Of a stretch of 31,159 bases of DNA, positions 30,854 to 31,159 are shown piece by piece; within the stretch, counting starts at the first letter, position 1, and the number at the start of each line of letters is the position of its first letter. A model generated the notes under the pieces. The model was not told the DNA's origin and searched no databases. It was given only the letters and a program-made list of their open reading frames with translations. A program made the position numbers and the translations under genes. Source of the DNA: a virus; IMG/VR virus record IMGVR_UViG_3300010373_001365, positions 1-31,159 of that record; one strand, 5' to 3'.

Positions 30854-31159
30854 TCAGGTCTTCGAGACTTGATCTAGGAATCCACCAACGAGGCAATCTG
30901 CCCAACACTCCGGCAACAACTCATAGATCGCGTTCAACGATCCAACAGAGTGGAGCGTCCGCTCATAAAGACATCCCAGGGTCCGCTTCTCGGAGTAGAG
31001 CAGGAATGAATTATCCTGGACTTGGAAGAGGACGTGGAGGCAGACTTCCCGGAAGGTCTGGCCTTTCTCGGTGACGTTCCTTTCGTCGCGGAGGCTGGCG
31101 ACTGCTTTGCCGATGAATTCCTGTTTACCCCCATTAGCTGTGAGTGTGACCTTGTCCAT
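30854..31159 (-). CDS. Unknown protein at the window edge
   Basis: The reading frame is open from 30856 to the right edge, where an ATG coincides with the last three bases, so the gene may be complete (101 residues) or extend further. It starts MDKVTLTANGGKQEFIGKAV and continues with a charged alpha/beta part (GQTFREVCLHVLFQVQDNSF). Same strand as the exported protein, with 68 bases between. No family recognised. Confidence 0.5.
   Translation of the reverse strand: MDKVTLTANGGKQEFIGKAVASLRDERNVTEKGQTFREVCLHVLFQVQDNSFLLYSEKRTLGCLYERTLHSVGSLNAIYELLPECWADCLVGGFLDQVSKT

Noticed and set aside
1-31159. CRISPR array, insertion sequence or toxin-antitoxin/defence system
   Set aside because: No regularly spaced repeats, no transposase gene and no recognisable defence genes are present; the repeats seen are the two 30-bp copies and the 141-bp in-gene repeat.

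Overview
The window is the left part of a temperate tailed-phage genome (siphovirus type, HK97-like head) integrated into a bacterial chromosome. The first ~475 bases are the 5' end of a host dprA gene. They are cut off inside the Rossmann-fold SGGARG motif by the prophage, and a large serine recombinase lies directly against the junction on the minus strand. The other attachment site and the rest of dprA are not in the window, so the prophage runs on past the right edge, or at least nearly to it. The host is uncertain. The dprA sequence, moderately high GC, scarce Shine-Dalgarno (SD) sequences and a long Ser/Gln-rich linker in one virion protein would fit a planctomycete-like bacterium, but that is inference.

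Layout. (1) 458-2261, minus: recombinase and a small overlapping partner gene. (2) 2262-4421: a control region with a candidate promoter, an inverted repeat and a terminator-like leader hairpin, two small unknown genes, a strong terminator, a minus-strand NUMOD4/HNH endonuclease and a near-perfect 20-bp palindrome. (3) 4422-7757: a primase-like replication gene carrying two copies of a 30-bp repeat, then small unknown genes. (4) 7758-8042: a non-coding stretch with three hairpin structures. (5) 8043-11055: small unknown genes mixed with HNH and zinc-finger genes. (6) 11273-17662: packaging and head genes: TerS, two accessory genes, a frameshifted HNH-AP2 endonuclease, TerL, portal, protease and a tiny membrane protein. 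(7) 17801-22057: major capsid protein followed by an unusual block of four genes, two of them beta-rich and fibre-like. (8) 22060-25455: connector, head closure, neck, tail terminator, tail tube and a tail-assembly chaperone pair joined by a -1 ribosomal frameshift. (9) 25459-30075: tape measure, two unknown tail genes, and a Ser-rich virion protein ending in an Erv/ALR-type sulfhydryl oxidase domain. (10) 30225-31159, minus: a secreted coiled-coil protein and a gene reaching the window edge.

The most interesting points are the Erv/ALR domain fused to a phage structural protein; the canonical A AAA AAC frameshift site with an upstream SD-like element; SD sequences placed inside hairpin arms in front of both the major capsid and tail tube genes; a recurrent CAAA...CTTG-type element between stop and start codons where SD sequences are missing; and a recombinase whose stop codon appears to come from host dprA. 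Replication and lysogeny genes are poorly recognisable, and no lysis genes are seen.
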